64,000 nt of DNA from Aquisphaera insulae (GTDB lineage Bacteria > Planctomycetota > Planctomycetia > Isosphaerales > Isosphaeraceae): positions 186,001 to 250,000 of the forward strand of contig NZ_JAALJH010000001.1 in the NCBI RefSeq assembly GCF_011064615.1, in the 5' to 3' direction. The position numbers and the translations under genes are program-made. The notes beneath the pieces are model-generated. The model was not told the origin of the DNA and did no database searches. It was given only the letters and a program-made list of their open reading frames with translations. The first letter of the stretch is position 1. Every line of letters starts with the position of its first letter. This document shows, in pieces, positions 35,150 through 44,725 of this stretch.

Positions 35150-37951
35150 ATGAGCCAGACCGAGATCCCCAAGCAGTATGACCCCAAGGCCGCCCAGGAC
35201 CGCTGGTACGCGTACTGGGTCGACCGGGGCGTCTTCCATGCCGACCCCAGGAGCGACCGCCCGGCTTACTGCATCGTGATCCCGCCGCCGAACGTCACCG
35301 GCGCGCTCCACCTGGGCCATGCCCTCAACAACACGATCCAGGACATCCTGATCCGTTGGCGGCGCATGCAGGGGTACGAGTGCCTCTGGATGCCCGGCAC
35401 CGATCACGCCGGGATCGCCACCCAGGCCGTCGTCGAGAAGCGCATCTTCGAGGAGGAGAAGAAGAGCCGCCACGACCTCGGTCGCCAGGCGCTCGTGGAG
35501 CGGATCTGGGCCTGGAAGGACGAGTACGAGCGACGAATCCTCGGGCAGCTCCGCCTGATGGGATGCTCGTGCGACTGGGACCGGACCCGGTTCACCCTGG
35601 ATGAGGTCTGCTCGCGGGCCGTCCGCCGGACTTTCGCCCGGCTCTTCCGCGCCGGCAAGATCTTCCGCGGCAAGCGGCTGGTCAACTGGGACACCCAGCT
35701 ACGCACGGCGGTCGCCGATGACGAGATCTACTACGAGGAAATCCAGGGCCATATCTGGACCATCAAGTATCCGGTCTCCGGCACCGACGAGGTCCTCCAC
35801 GTCGCCACGACGCGGCCGGAGACCATGCTCGGCGACACCGCCGTGGCCGTCCACCCCGACGACCCTCGCTACCAGCACCTGATCGGCAAGCTCGTGGACC
35901 TTCCCCTGACCGGGCGGCAGATCCCGATCATCGCCGACGGGATCCTCGTGGACATGGCCTTCGGCACCGGCTGCGTCAAGGTCACCCCCGGCCACGACCC
36001 GAACGACTACGTCTGCGGCCAGCGGAACAACCTCCCGACCATCGACCTGATGGAGCCCGACGGCACCTTCGCCGCGGTGGCGGGCCCCTACGCGGGCCTG
36101 AACGGCCGAGCCGTGCGCAAGAAGCTGCTGGCGGACCTGGAGGCCGGCAACTTCCTCGAGCGGGTCGACCCGCACACGCTCCGCCAGGGCCATTCCGACC
36201 GGTCCAAGACGCCCATCGAGCCGATCCGCTCCGACCAGTGGTTCATCCGCATGGGGGAGGATCACGGCGAGTCGCCCGGCTTCGCCCAGCAGGCGATGGA
36301 TGCCGTGACGTCCGGGCGCGTGAAGATCCACCCCGAACGGTATTCTCGCAGCTACCTGGATTGGCTCGCCGAGAAGCGGGACTGGTGCATCAGCCGGCAG
36401 CTCTGGTGGGGCCACCGGATCCCCATCTGGTCGTGCGCGACGTGCTCGGAGGCCGATCTGGAGCGAGCCTTCTCCGGCCGCGACGACGTCTCCTGGCGGC
36501 CGGCTGAGTCGGGCGGCTGGCTGATCTCGGCGGAGACCGACCTCTCGGCGGATGCCCTCGGGACGGGCCATACGCTGGTGCAGGATCCGGACGTGCTGGA
36601 CACCTGGTTCAGCTCGGCCCTCTGGCCCCACTCGACGCTCGGCTGGCCCGAGGAGACTCCGGAGTTGGGGAAGTTCTACCCGACGAGCGTCCTCTCGACG
36701 GCTCGCGACATCATCACCCTCTGGGTCGCCCGGATGGTGATTTTCGGCCAGTTCAACATGGGCGACGTCCCTTTCCGGGACGTGTATATCCACCCGGTCA
36801 TCCAGGACGGGAACGGCAAGCGGATGTCCAAGTCGGCCGGCAATGGCGTCGATCCGGTGGACATCATCGAGATCTACGGCGCCGATGCCCTGCGCTACAC
36901 GCTTGCCCTGGGAGCCACGGAGACCCAGGACCTGCGCATCCCCGTGGAGAAGGTGAAGCGCCCCGACGGCCGGACGATCAACACCTCGGAGCGGTTCGAA
37001 CAGGGCCGCAACTTCGCCAACAAGTTCTGGAACGTCGCCCGCCTGGCGATGATGAACCTGGAAGGCTTCGAGCCGGGGCCCCTCGACATCGCCGGCCTCC
37101 CGACCGAGGACCGATGGATCCTCGCCGGGCTCGACCAGACGATCGCCGAGACGACCGCCGACCTGGAGGCGTTCCGCTTCTCCGAGGCGACTCGCCGCCT
37201 CCGCGAGTTCACCTGGAACGAGTTCTGCGACTGGTACGTGGAGTTCGCCAAGAGCCGACTCCGCGACCCGGAGGCTCGTCCGGTGGCCCAGCGCGTGCTG
37301 GCCCATCTGGTCGATGCGCTCTGCCGCCTGCTCCACCCGATCATGCCGTTCGTCACCGAGCAGATCTGGCAGTCGCTGGCCGGCCTTGCCCCCTCCCGCG
37401 GCGTCCCCGAGCCCAGGCTCGCCGAGGAGTCCGTCTGCACGGCCGCCTGGCCCAGGCCGCTGGGGTGGTCGGACGCCGAGGCGCTCGCCACCGTGGCCCA
37501 GTGGCAGGAGAAGATCCAGGCAATCCGCAATCTCAAGGCCGAGCGAAACGTCCCCAAGGAGGCGAAGATCGCCCCCATCATCGTCGCCGAGGAGCCCGTC
37601 CGCGGCCGCCTGATCCAGGGAGAGGCCTTCCTCCGGAGCATGACGAACGCGGCGTCGGTCTCCTTCGATCCCCCCGCGACGCGGCCGAAAGAGGCGGCGA
37701 TCGCGGTGCTCGGCGATGCCGAGTTGATCCTGCCCCTGGAAGGACTCATCGACCGAGAGGCCGAGAAGGCCAAGCTGATCAAGAATCGATCCGACATCGA
37801 GAAGCAGTTGGGCGGCCTTCGGGCGAAACTCGGCAATGAGTCCTTCGTCGCGAGGGCGCCCGCCGAGGTCGTCGAGGCGCAACGGGCGAAGCTCGCGGAG
37901 CTCGAAGCCCAGCTTGCCGCCGTGACGGCCCTGATCGCGGCGTCCGACTGA
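35150..37951 (+). CDS. valS: Valyl-tRNA synthetase
   Basis: A 933-residue class I synthetase. Motifs: P-P-P-N-V-T-G-A-L-H-L-G-H with the HIGH equivalent at residues 54-57, the editing domain region (T-T-R-P-E-T-M-L-G-D; G-T-G-C-V-K-V-T-P-G-H-D), and the KMSKS loop read as R-M-S-K-S (558-562). The ~65-residue C-terminal coiled coil typical of ValRS is present (E-A-E-K-A-K-L-I-K onward). I start at the ATG at 35150 (M-S-Q-T-E-I-P-K-Q-Y) because the family starts there; the frame stays open further upstream. The ribosome-binding site is weak. Confidence 0.97.
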   Translation: MSQTEIPKQYDPKAAQDRWYAYWVDRGVFHADPRSDRPAYCIVIPPPNVTGALHLGHALNNTIQDILIRWRRMQGYECLWMPGTDHAGIATQAVVEKRIFEEEKKSRHDLGRQALVERIWAWKDEYERRILGQLRLMGCSCDWDRTRFTLDEVCSRAVRRTFARLFRAGKIFRGKRLVNWDTQLRTAVADDEIYYEEIQGHIWTIKYPVSGTDEVLHVATTRPETMLGDTAVAVHPDDPRYQHLIGKLVDLPLTGRQIPIIADGILVDMAFGTGCVKVTPGHDPNDYVCGQRNNLPTIDLMEPDGTFAAVAGPYAGLNGRAVRKKLLADLEAGNFLERVDPHTLRQGHSDRSKTPIEPIRSDQWFIRMGEDHGESPGFAQQAMDAVTSGRVKIHPERYSRSYLDWLAEKRDWCISRQLWWGHRIPIWSCATCSEADLERAFSGRDDVSWRPAESGGWLISAETDLSADALGTGHTLVQDPDVLDTWFSSALWPHSTLGWPEETPELGKFYPTSVLSTARDIITLWVARMVIFGQFNMGDVPFRDVYIHPVIQDGNGKRMSKSAGNGVDPVDIIEIYGADALRYTLALGATETQDLRIPVEKVKRPDGRTINTSERFEQGRNFANKFWNVARLAMMNLEGFEPGPLDIAGLPTEDRWILAGLDQTIAETTADLEAFRFSEATRRLREFTWNEFCDWYVEFAKSRLRDPEARPVAQRVLAHLVDALCRLLHPIMPFVTEQIWQSLAGLAPSRGVPEPRLAEESVCTAAWPRPLGWSDAEALATVAQWQEKIQAIRNLKAERNVPKEAKIAPIIVAEEPVRGRLIQGEAFLRSMTNAASVSFDPPATRPKEAAIAVLGDAELILPLEGLIDREAEKAKLIKNRSDIEKQLGGLRAKLGNESFVARAPAEVVEAQRAKLAELEAQLAAVTALIAASD

Positions 37952-37966
37952 GCCCGGTCCACCAAG

Positions 37967-37996
37967 TTGACGCCCCTCCGTAATCCACTTTATGAT
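37967..37996 (+). promoter_or_regulatory. Sigma-70-type promoter of the DUF151 gene
   Basis: TTGACG (37967-37972), an 18-bp spacer, and TATGAT (37991-37996) lie just after the valS stop and about 100 bp before the DUF151 start. Confidence 0.55.
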
Positions 37997-38097
37997 CATC
38001 GACGGTAGGGACTTGAGTCCGCGCCGTGGCGCGGCACGATGGGCCTGGACGGCCACCGCCGGGGTCCGGAATTCTCGACCGAGGAGGGTGTGCTACC

Positions 38098-38493
38098 GTG
38101 CGGGCCCAGATGGAACTCATGCGGATCATCATCAACGAGAACAGCGACCAGCAGATCCTCTTCCTCAAGGAGGTGGAGGGGGATCGAATGTTCCCGATCG
38201 TGATTGGCGTCTTCGAGGCCAAGGCCATCGAGCGGCGGGTCAAGAACGAGACCGCCCCCCGCCCCCTGACCCACGACCTGCTGGCCAGCACGATCGAGCT
38301 CCTCGGCGGCGAGCTACAGGACATCTTCATCAACGAGCTCCGCGATCACACCTACTTCGCGAAGCTCCGGATCCGCCGCGACGGCGAGATCATCGAAGTA
38401 GACTCGCGGCCCAGCGACGCGATCGCCCTGGCCGTGACCGTGGACGTGCCGATCTACGTCGCGCCGGACATCATCGACGAGGTCGGGCAATAG
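38098..38493 (+). CDS. Bifunctional nuclease domain protein (DUF151)
   Basis: A 131-residue protein matching the DUF151 family across its length: an F-P-I-V-I-G-V-F-E-A-K-A-I block, P-R-P-L-T-H-D-L-L, and D-S-R-P-S-D-A-I-A-L-A-V. Family members have been reported with DNase/RNase activity, but catalytic residues are not well defined and no role is known here. I chose the GTG at 38098 with GGAGG ten bases upstream; an ATG at 38110 (M-E-L-M-R-I-I) is almost equally possible. It stands alone, followed by two tRNA genes. Confidence 0.8.
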   Translation: MRAQMELMRIIINENSDQQILFLKEVEGDRMFPIVIGVFEAKAIERRVKNETAPRPLTHDLLASTIELLGGELQDIFINELRDHTYFAKLRIRRDGEIIEVDSRPSDAIALAVTVDVPIYVAPDIIDEVGQ

Positions 38494-38608
38494 GCTCCCG
38501 CGAGCCGAACCTCCGGCGTGCAGGGGGTGTCCCAGGTTTCCGGATCCCGGGACGGATTCCCCTTGCCTTTCGCCGGTCGTTATCGAGAATCAAGCGGTCG
38601 ACTGATCC

Positions 38609-38695
38609 GGAGGGGTGCCAGAGTGGTCGATTGGGACGGTCTTGAAAACCGTAGGTGCCGCAAGGTTCCCGTGGGTTCGAATCCCACCCCCTCCG
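38609..38695 (+). tRNA. tRNA-Ser (anticodon TGA)
   Basis: An 87-nt type II tRNA: acceptor GGAGGGG/CCCCTCC, anticodon stem ACGGT/ACCGT with loop CTTGAAA (anticodon TGA), a long variable arm, T-arm GTGGG-TTCGAAT-CCCAC, discriminator G. No CCA is encoded. Confidence 0.95.
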
Positions 38696-38806
38696 CTGAC
38701 CTTGATTAACTTGCCCGGGTCGGTCCTCCGATCGACTCGGGGTGGGTCCATCCGAGCGAGAGGCCCTGACGCCTCGGCCCCGGACAACCCTCCGCGAAGA
38801 TCCCGC

Positions 38807-38891
38807 GCCGGCGTGGCGAAACGGCAGACGCTGAGGACTTAAAATCCTCTCCTGGGGAACCAGGGTGTGGGTTCGAATCCCACCGCCGGTA
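38807..38891 (+). tRNA. tRNA-Leu (anticodon TAA)
   Basis: An 85-nt type II tRNA: acceptor GCCGGCG/CGCCGGT (first pair is G-T), anticodon stem GAGGA/TCCTC with loop CTTAAAA (anticodon TAA), variable arm CCTGGGG..CAGG, T-arm GTGGG-TTCGAAT-CCCAC, discriminator A. It lies 111 bp after tRNA-Ser. Confidence 0.95.
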
Positions 38892-39029
38892 CTTGCATGA
38901 GGCCACATCTCACGTCTCGATCGATGGTGACCGTCCCCCCCGGAACGGCGACGACGGTACTCCAACCACCCCCAGATCCTCAAGTCCACGCAGCACCCAG
39001 TCCGTAGCGGCCTGGGGCCCAGTTCATCC

Positions 39030-39058
39030 TTGACTTTATCGCTATATAGGAATATAGT
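39030..39058 (+). promoter_or_regulatory. Strong promoter with a palindrome over the -10 box, upstream of the rhodanese/RND operon
   Basis: TTGACT (39030-39035), 17 bp, TATAGT (39053-39058). CTATAT-AGGA-ATATAG (39042-39057) overlaps the -10 box, so a repressor binding there would block RNA polymerase. Spacing to the first start (39129) is 71 bp. Confidence 0.6.
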
Positions 39059-39128
39059 CGACTGCCATGCCGGTGATTCCCGGCACCGATCGAAGGTCCT
39101 CGCGCAAAACACGGGGAAGGAGCGAGCG

Positions 39129-39713
39129 ATGAGCCTGCCGGAAAGCCACGCCGGGATTCCCACGATCACGCCCCAGCAGCTTCAGGAGAAGATCGAGAGC
39201 GGAGAGGCGATCGACCTGATCGACGTCCGGACGAAGTCCGAGTACAAGGGACTTCACGCGGCCCCGGCGCAGGTCGTCCCGCTCGACGACCTGACGCCCT
39301 ACGCGGTTGATCAGGTGCGGACGACCCCGAAAGACAGGCCATTGTTCCTGATCTGCCGTTCCGGGGTAAGGAGCGAGAAGGGCTGCATGAAGCTGCTGAG
39401 GGCCGGCTACCCGAACGTGGTCAGCGTGGCGGGCGGCACTCTCGCCTGGGAGCAGGCGGGGCTTCCCATCGTCCGTGGCACGCGGCAGATCCTGCCGCTG
39501 GACCGGCAGGTGCAACTCGCGGCGGGGAGCATGAACCTGGCGGGCGTACTGCTCGGCTGGTTCTCGAACCCTAACTGGTACTTGCTGTCGGGTTTCATCG
39601 GCCTCGGCCTGATCTTCGCCGGGTCGACCGGAATCTGCCCGCTCGGCTGGGTTATCGCGAAGATGCCCTGGAATCAGGCCAGGGTCGACTCGGCGTCGTG
39701 CTGCTCACGCTGA
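39129..39713 (+). CDS. Rhodanese-domain protein with a DUF2892 membrane region
   Basis: A 194-residue protein. Residues 15-120 form a rhodanese domain: the active-site cysteine is C76 in L-I-C-R-S-G-V-R-S, the usual six-residue loop, with the D-V-R-T-K-S-E-Y motif earlier. Residues ~128-180 hold two hydrophobic helices of the DUF2892 type (S-G-F-I-G-L-G-L-I-F). Sulphur transfer or persulfide handling at the membrane is inferred. AAGGAG precedes the ATG. The next gene starts 72 nt later, and a pump pair follows, suggesting an operon for sulphur/oxidant or toxic-compound export. Confidence 0.85.
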   Translation: MSLPESHAGIPTITPQQLQEKIESGEAIDLIDVRTKSEYKGLHAAPAQVVPLDDLTPYAVDQVRTTPKDRPLFLICRSGVRSEKGCMKLLRAGYPNVVSVAGGTLAWEQAGLPIVRGTRQILPLDRQVQLAAGSMNLAGVLLGWFSNPNWYLLSGFIGLGLIFAGSTGICPLGWVIAKMPWNQARVDSASCCSR

Positions 39714-39785
39714 TCGCCGTCTTCCTGAGTCTCGCTCCTCACGTAGTCAGGTTCCGTGTCGAATGACGGCCGATGGAGAGACGCA

Positions 39786-40928
39786 ATGACCCCCGTCGAC
39801 GAGAAGGCCCTGGCGCCGGCCCACACCGGCCATCGGGGCGGGTGGCTGAAAGCGATCGGGTCGCTCGGACTGCTGGGCCTCTTCTCGGCCGGCATCGTGA
39901 TCCTGATGATGGTGCTTGCCGGCAGGTTCCATCCGAAGGTCCCAACCGAGTCGACCGCCCCGCCCGTCGAGTTGAGCGCAGCCGGGGAGACCGTCGAAGT
40001 TCGACTGATCCGGCGGCCGAGAACCGAGTCGGCCGTGGGCACGATACGGGCGATGTACGAGGTCAACGTGGCCTCGAAGATCCTGGCCCGGGTCAAGGAG
40101 ATCCGGGTCAAGGCCGGCCTGGACGTGAAGGCCGACGACGTGCTGGCGGTGCTGGATGACGCCGACCTGAAGGCGAAGCATCAGCAGGCGATCGCCTCCG
40201 AGGCCGCCGCGGCGGCGAAGCTCGAGCAGGCCCGGATTGATCATGCCCGCGCCGATCGGCTCCGGAAACAGCAGTCGGTCTCGCAGCAGGAGCTCGAGCT
40301 TGCCGCGACCGCGTTGCGGACCGCGATCGCGGAGCACGACCGGTCCCGGCAGGCGGTGAAGGAGGCGAGCATCGTCGAGGGTTACGCGACGGTCCGCGCG
40401 CCGATCAGTGGCAGGATCGTCGACAAGCGTGTCAACGAGGGGGATACCGTCACCCCCGGCCAGGTGCTGATCTCGATGTACGACCCGGGTCGGATGCAAA
40501 TGGTGGCCTCGGTCCGCGACTCTCTGGCGATGCGGCTCCAGGTCGGCCAGGACGTCCCCGCCCGGCTCGACGCGCTGGGCCTTGAGTGCCACGCCCGCAT
40601 CATGGAGATCGTCCCCGAATCGCAGGCAGATAGCCGCTCGTTCCAGGTGAAGGTCTCCGGTCCGTGCCCGCCGAACGTCCACAGCGGCATGTTCGGCCGG
40701 ATCTTCATCCCACTGGACGAGGAAGACGTGCTGGTGATCCCCGCCGCGGCCATTCGACGCGTCGGCCAGCTCGACGAGGTCCTGGTCGCGGACGGCTCCG
40801 CGGCACATCGGCGTGCCATCCAGCTCGGCCGCACCTTGGGTACGGACCGCGAGGTCCTTTCGGGACTGAAGGCCGGCGAACGCGTCGTCTTGCCGGGCCC
40901 CCTCAAGAATGCGGAGGGCCGGTCATGA
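39786..40928 (+). CDS. RND efflux periplasmic adaptor (membrane fusion protein)
   Basis: A 380-residue adaptor: an N-terminal membrane anchor (about residues 20-45), then biotinyl-lipoyl half-motifs separated by a coiled-coil hairpin (the E-A-A-A-A-A-K-L-E-Q-A-R-I and Q-Q-E-L-E-L-A-A-T-A helices, residues ~140-195), the A-P-I-S-G-R-I-V-D-K-R-V-N-E-G-D-T-V half-motif, and C-terminal beta domains. It would link the RND pump to an outer-membrane channel. The ATG at 39786 has GGAGAG upstream. Its TGA overlaps the pump's ATG (ATGA), so the two are translationally coupled. Confidence 0.9.
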   Translation: MTPVDEKALAPAHTGHRGGWLKAIGSLGLLGLFSAGIVILMMVLAGRFHPKVPTESTAPPVELSAAGETVEVRLIRRPRTESAVGTIRAMYEVNVASKILARVKEIRVKAGLDVKADDVLAVLDDADLKAKHQQAIASEAAAAAKLEQARIDHARADRLRKQQSVSQQELELAATALRTAIAEHDRSRQAVKEASIVEGYATVRAPISGRIVDKRVNEGDTVTPGQVLISMYDPGRMQMVASVRDSLAMRLQVGQDVPARLDALGLECHARIMEIVPESQADSRSFQVKVSGPCPPNVHSGMFGRIFIPLDEEDVLVIPAAAIRRVGQLDEVLVADGSAAHRRAIQLGRTLGTDREVLSGLKAGERVVLPGPLKNAEGRS

Positions 40929-43900
40929 ACCACGACGAAACGGCCGCGGAATCCCCCCCTGCCCTCGGCAAGCACGACTTCCTGAACGGGATCGTCCACC
41001 AGTTCCTCAACTCCAATTTCTCGATCATCCTGATCCTGGTCTCGCTCCTCATCGGCCTGGCGGCGCTGTTCGTCACGCCACGGGAGGAGGATCCCCAGAT
41101 CGTCGTTCCGCTGGCGGACGTCCACGTGAATGCGCCGGGGCTTTCGGCGGATCAGGTCGAACAGCTCGTCTCCACGCCGCTGGAGAAATACCTGTACCAG
41201 ATCGACGGCGTGGAATACGTCTACAGCATGTCTCGTGAGAACCAGGCCATCATCACCGTCCGCTTCCACGTCGGGCAGGATCGAGAGCGCAGCCTGGTCA
41301 AGCTCTTCAAGAAGCTCGACGAGAACCAGGATCGGGTGCCCCCGGGCGTGTCCGGCTGGGTCGTCAAGCCGGTCGAGATCGACGACGTGCCCGTCGTGAC
41401 GTTGGCCCTGACCTCGGAGAAGGCCGATGGCGATGGCCACGCCCTGCGACGAATCGGCGAGGAGATTGTCCAGCGGTTGTCCTCGCTGTCGAGCGTCTCG
41501 CGGGCCGATGTCATCGGCGGCGAGCCCCGGATCGTCCGCGTGGACCTGGATCCCGAACGGCTGCAGGGATACAGCCTGAGCCCGATCGAGGTCCAGCAGG
41601 CCCTCGGGGGGGCCATCGTCGTACGGCCGTCGGGCGAATACGCACACGGTGATTCGGTCTTTCGGGTCGAGGCGGGGATGGTCGTCGACCGTCCCGAGCA
41701 GTTGCCGCAGATCGTCATCGGGGTCTTCGAGGGCCGCCCCGTCTTCCTCAAGGACGTGGCCACCGTCCGGGACGGCGCGGCGGAAGTCTCGAGCTACGTG
41801 CGTCACGGCTGGGGACCGGCGCGGTTCGCGGAAGGCGAGCACGGATCGGTCGGGACGCTCGTGGGTGAGGATGCCGAAGAGTCCTCGGCCCGATACTGGA
41901 AGACTCCCGGGAATGGCGAATCTTCGGTCGGTGTCCGCGAGGCCACCCCGGCCGTCACGATCGCCATCTCCAAGCAGAAGGGGACCAACGCGGTCGCCGT
42001 CTCGCAGTCCATCCTGAAGGCCGCGGATCGGCTCCGCGACGAGGTCCTCCCGTCGGACGTCGAGATGGTCGTCACGCGCAATTCGGGCCTCACCGCCGAC
42101 GAGAAGGTCAACGAGCTCATCGAGGCCCTCTGGGTCGCGATCCTGATCGTCGTCGGGCTCCTGACGCTCAGCCTCGGATGGCGAGAGGCGATCATCGTCG
42201 CCGTGGCGGTGCCGGTCGTCTTCGGCCTGACGCTCGGCGTGAACCTCCTCCTCGGCTACACGATCAACCGTGTCACCCTCTTCGCGCTCATCCTCTCGCT
42301 CGGCCTGCTGGTGGACGACCCGATCGTGGACGTCGAGAACATCGCCCGCCACTTCGCGATGCGGGGCAAGGCCACCCGGGACGTTGTCCTGGAGGCCGTC
42401 GCGGAGATCCGGCCGCCGCTCATCAGCGCGACCCTCGCTGTGATCGTCAGCTTCCTGCCGATGTTCTTCATCACGGGGATGATGGGGCCGTACATGGCAC
42501 CCATGGCGCTCAACGTCCCGGTGGCCATGATGATGTCCATGGTCGTGGCCTTCACGATCACCCCGTGGCTGGCGTATCGCGTGCTCCACCGGAAATTCGC
42601 CCACGGGGGCGGCGGCCTCCACGGCCACGAGCCCGACGATCCGGACGCGATCAAGGAGACGCGGCTCTACAAGATCTTCCATCCGCTGATGAGGCCGTTG
42701 CTCCACTCGAGGCTGACGGCCGGGGCCTTCCTGGTGTTCATCTTCGCGCTCACGGTCGCCGCGATGGGGCTGGCCGCGTATCGCCTCGTGCCCCTCAAGA
42801 TGCTGCCGTTCGACAACAAGAACGAGCTGCTCCTGACGCTCGACATGGACGAGGGGACGACTCTCGAGCGGACCAACGCCGTGGTCCGGGAGATCGAGTC
42901 TGCGATCGGCGCGGTGCCGGAGGTGATGGACTTCACCAGCTATGTCGGCGTCCCGGGCCCGATCGACTTCAACGGCCTGGTCCGACACTACTACTTGCGG
43001 CGGATGCCTCACCAGGCGGAGGTCCGGCTCAGCCTGGTCGGGAAGAAGCACCGAGGCGCGCAAAGCCACGCAATCGCCCTCCGCCTGCACGAACCACTCG
43101 CGAAGCTCGCCGATCGGCATCACGCCGTGCTCAAGGTCGTCGAGCTTCCGCCCGGCCCGCCGGTCCTCTCGTCGATCGTGGCCGAGGTCTACGGCCGGCC
43201 CGAGCACGGATATGGCGACCTGACGGCCGCGGCCGGGATCGTCAGCGACCGACTCCGCAGGGAGCCCGGGATCATCGAGGTCGATGACATGGTCGAGGCG
43301 GCCGCTCCGAAGGTGGTCTTCGCGACCGATCAGGAGAAGGCCGCACTCAGCGGGGTCTCGGTCGATGAGGTCGCCCGCACGCTCCAGGTGGCCCTCGGCG
43401 GCGTCCCGGCCGGCACCGTCCGCCTGAACGGCGAGCGAAATCCGCTGGGCATCGAATTGCGGCTCCCGCGATCGGTCCGGTCGAGCACCCAGGACCTGGA
43501 CCGAATCCGCGTCAAGGGTCGCTCCGGCCGCCTCGTCCCCCTGGCAGAGATCGGCACCTGGAAGACGTCGCGCGTCGACCAGACGATTTATCACAAGAAC
43601 CTCGAGCGAGTGATGTACGTCTACGCCGAGACGGCGGGCCGGACTCCGGCCGAGTGCGTCCTGGACGTCAGCTTCGATCGCACACCCGGTGGCACGTCAC
43701 GCGTCGGCACGGTCTCCGATGCACCGCCCCGCCCCCTCGAGGTCCGGACGTTCTTCTCGATCGGCGGCGGCATCCCGTGGTCGGTGCCGGAGGGGATTCG
43801 AGTCGAGTTCGCCGGCGAGGGAGAGTGGAAGATCACGCTCGACGTCTTCCGCGACCTGGGCCTGGCCTTCGCCGCGGCGATGCTGATGATCTACGTGATC

Positions 43901-44380
43901 CTCGTCGCCCAGACCGATTCGTTCCTGATCCCGGTCGTGGTCATGCTCGCCATCCCGCTCACGGTGCTGGGCGTGATGCCGGGATTCTGGCTGCTCAACC
44001 GGATCTCCGGCCAGACGGTGGGCGGTTTCGCGGACCCGGTCTTCTTCACCGCGACGGCGATGATCGGCATGATCGCGCTGGCGGGAATCGTCACGCGGGA
44101 CTCGATCATCCTGGTCGACTTCATCCATCAGTCGGTCGCCAAGGGGCGGCCGCTGTTCGACGCAATCATGGAGAGCCGCGTCATCCGCCTGCGGCCGATC
44201 CTCCTCACCGCCGGGGCGGCGATGCTCTCGAGCATCCCGATCACCCTCGACCCGATCTTCTCCGGCCTGGCCTGGTCGTTGATCTTCGGCCTGATCGCGT
44301 CGACGGTGTTCACGCTGTTCGTCATCCCGGTCACCTACTGGCTCCTCTACGCGGGAAGGGCACCCGGGCGGAGCGACTAA
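40925..44380 (+). CDS. RND-family efflux transporter (HAE1/AcrB-like)
   Basis: A 1151-residue inner-membrane pump. The two large periplasmic loops after helices 1 and 7, the first helix and the TM4 proton-relay motif L-L-V-D-D-P-I-V-D-V-E-N are visible (paired aspartates as in the AcrB D407/D408 pair, with proline in place of the usual alanine). A segment of about 30-45 residues (W-G-P-A-R-F-A-E to about E-S-S-V-G) seems inserted in the periplasmic domain before the conserved T-I-A-I-S-K-Q-K-G-T-N-A-V strand. Substrate cannot be predicted. Coupled to the adaptor by ATGA overlap. Confidence 0.93.
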   Translation: MNHDETAAESPPALGKHDFLNGIVHQFLNSNFSIILILVSLLIGLAALFVTPREEDPQIVVPLADVHVNAPGLSADQVEQLVSTPLEKYLYQIDGVEYVYSMSRENQAIITVRFHVGQDRERSLVKLFKKLDENQDRVPPGVSGWVVKPVEIDDVPVVTLALTSEKADGDGHALRRIGEEIVQRLSSLSSVSRADVIGGEPRIVRVDLDPERLQGYSLSPIEVQQALGGAIVVRPSGEYAHGDSVFRVEAGMVVDRPEQLPQIVIGVFEGRPVFLKDVATVRDGAAEVSSYVRHGWGPARFAEGEHGSVGTLVGEDAEESSARYWKTPGNGESSVGVREATPAVTIAISKQKGTNAVAVSQSILKAADRLRDEVLPSDVEMVVTRNSGLTADEKVNELIEALWVAILIVVGLLTLSLGWREAIIVAVAVPVVFGLTLGVNLLLGYTINRVTLFALILSLGLLVDDPIVDVENIARHFAMRGKATRDVVLEAVAEIRPPLISATLAVIVSFLPMFFITGMMGPYMAPMALNVPVAMMMSMVVAFTITPWLAYRVLHRKFAHGGGGLHGHEPDDPDAIKETRLYKIFHPLMRPLLHSRLTAGAFLVFIFALTVAAMGLAAYRLVPLKMLPFDNKNELLLTLDMDEGTTLERTNAVVREIESAIGAVPEVMDFTSYVGVPGPIDFNGLVRHYYLRRMPHQAEVRLSLVGKKHRGAQSHAIALRLHEPLAKLADRHHAVLKVVELPPGPPVLSSIVAEVYGRPEHGYGDLTAAAGIVSDRLRREPGIIEVDDMVEAAAPKVVFATDQEKAALSGVSVDEVARTLQVALGGVPAGTVRLNGERNPLGIELRLPRSVRSSTQDLDRIRVKGRSGRLVPLAEIGTWKTSRVDQTIYHKNLERVMYVYAETAGRTPAECVLDVSFDRTPGGTSRVGTVSDAPPRPLEVRTFFSIGGGIPWSVPEGIRVEFAGEGEWKITLDVFRDLGLAFAAAMLMIYVILVAQTDSFLIPVVVMLAIPLTVLGVMPGFWLLNRISGQTVGGFADPVFFTATAMIGMIALAGIVTRDSIILVDFIHQSVAKGRPLFDAIMESRVIRLRPILLTAGAAMLSSIPITLDPIFSGLAWSLIFGLIASTVFTLFVIPVTYWLLYAGRAPGRSD

Positions 44381-44725
44381 CCGCAAAGGCACCGACCACG
44401 AATCGAGGACATGAAGCCGCGATCCGGGCGAGGCCGATCGGGATCCACGAGCCGGACGACGGCTCGCCGGCTCGCCGATTCCCACGATCGCTCTTGCGGC
44501 ATCCGGCGACCGAGGTTACCTTGCGGCCCACCTCGGCGGTCTCCAGCAGCGAGGGCGGCATGGCCATGCCTTGCCCGGCCTCCCCCGCGCATGACAGAAG
44601 GACGGGATTTCGATCCTTGCTTGGCTCGATTCGTCGCGCGATGAGTCGGTCGCGGTCGTCGATGCCGCAGGGCTTCAGGGCGTTCCAGGATGGGATGCCC
44701 TCGTAGAGAAGGGAGTCGAACCGCT
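44381..44725. other. Intergenic region, 345 bp
   Basis: Lies between the RND pump and a secreted unknown, both on the plus strand. No credible gene, tRNA, repeat or strong terminator was found. Confidence 0.4.

Noticed and set aside
33350..35473. 707-residue minus-strand open frame over cimA and the start of valS
   Set aside because: Shadow of cimA and valS; no domain and no plausible start.
40382..43594. 1070-residue minus-strand open frame over the RND pump
   Set aside because: Shadow of the pump; aspartate/arginine-rich pattern is the mirror of its helices.
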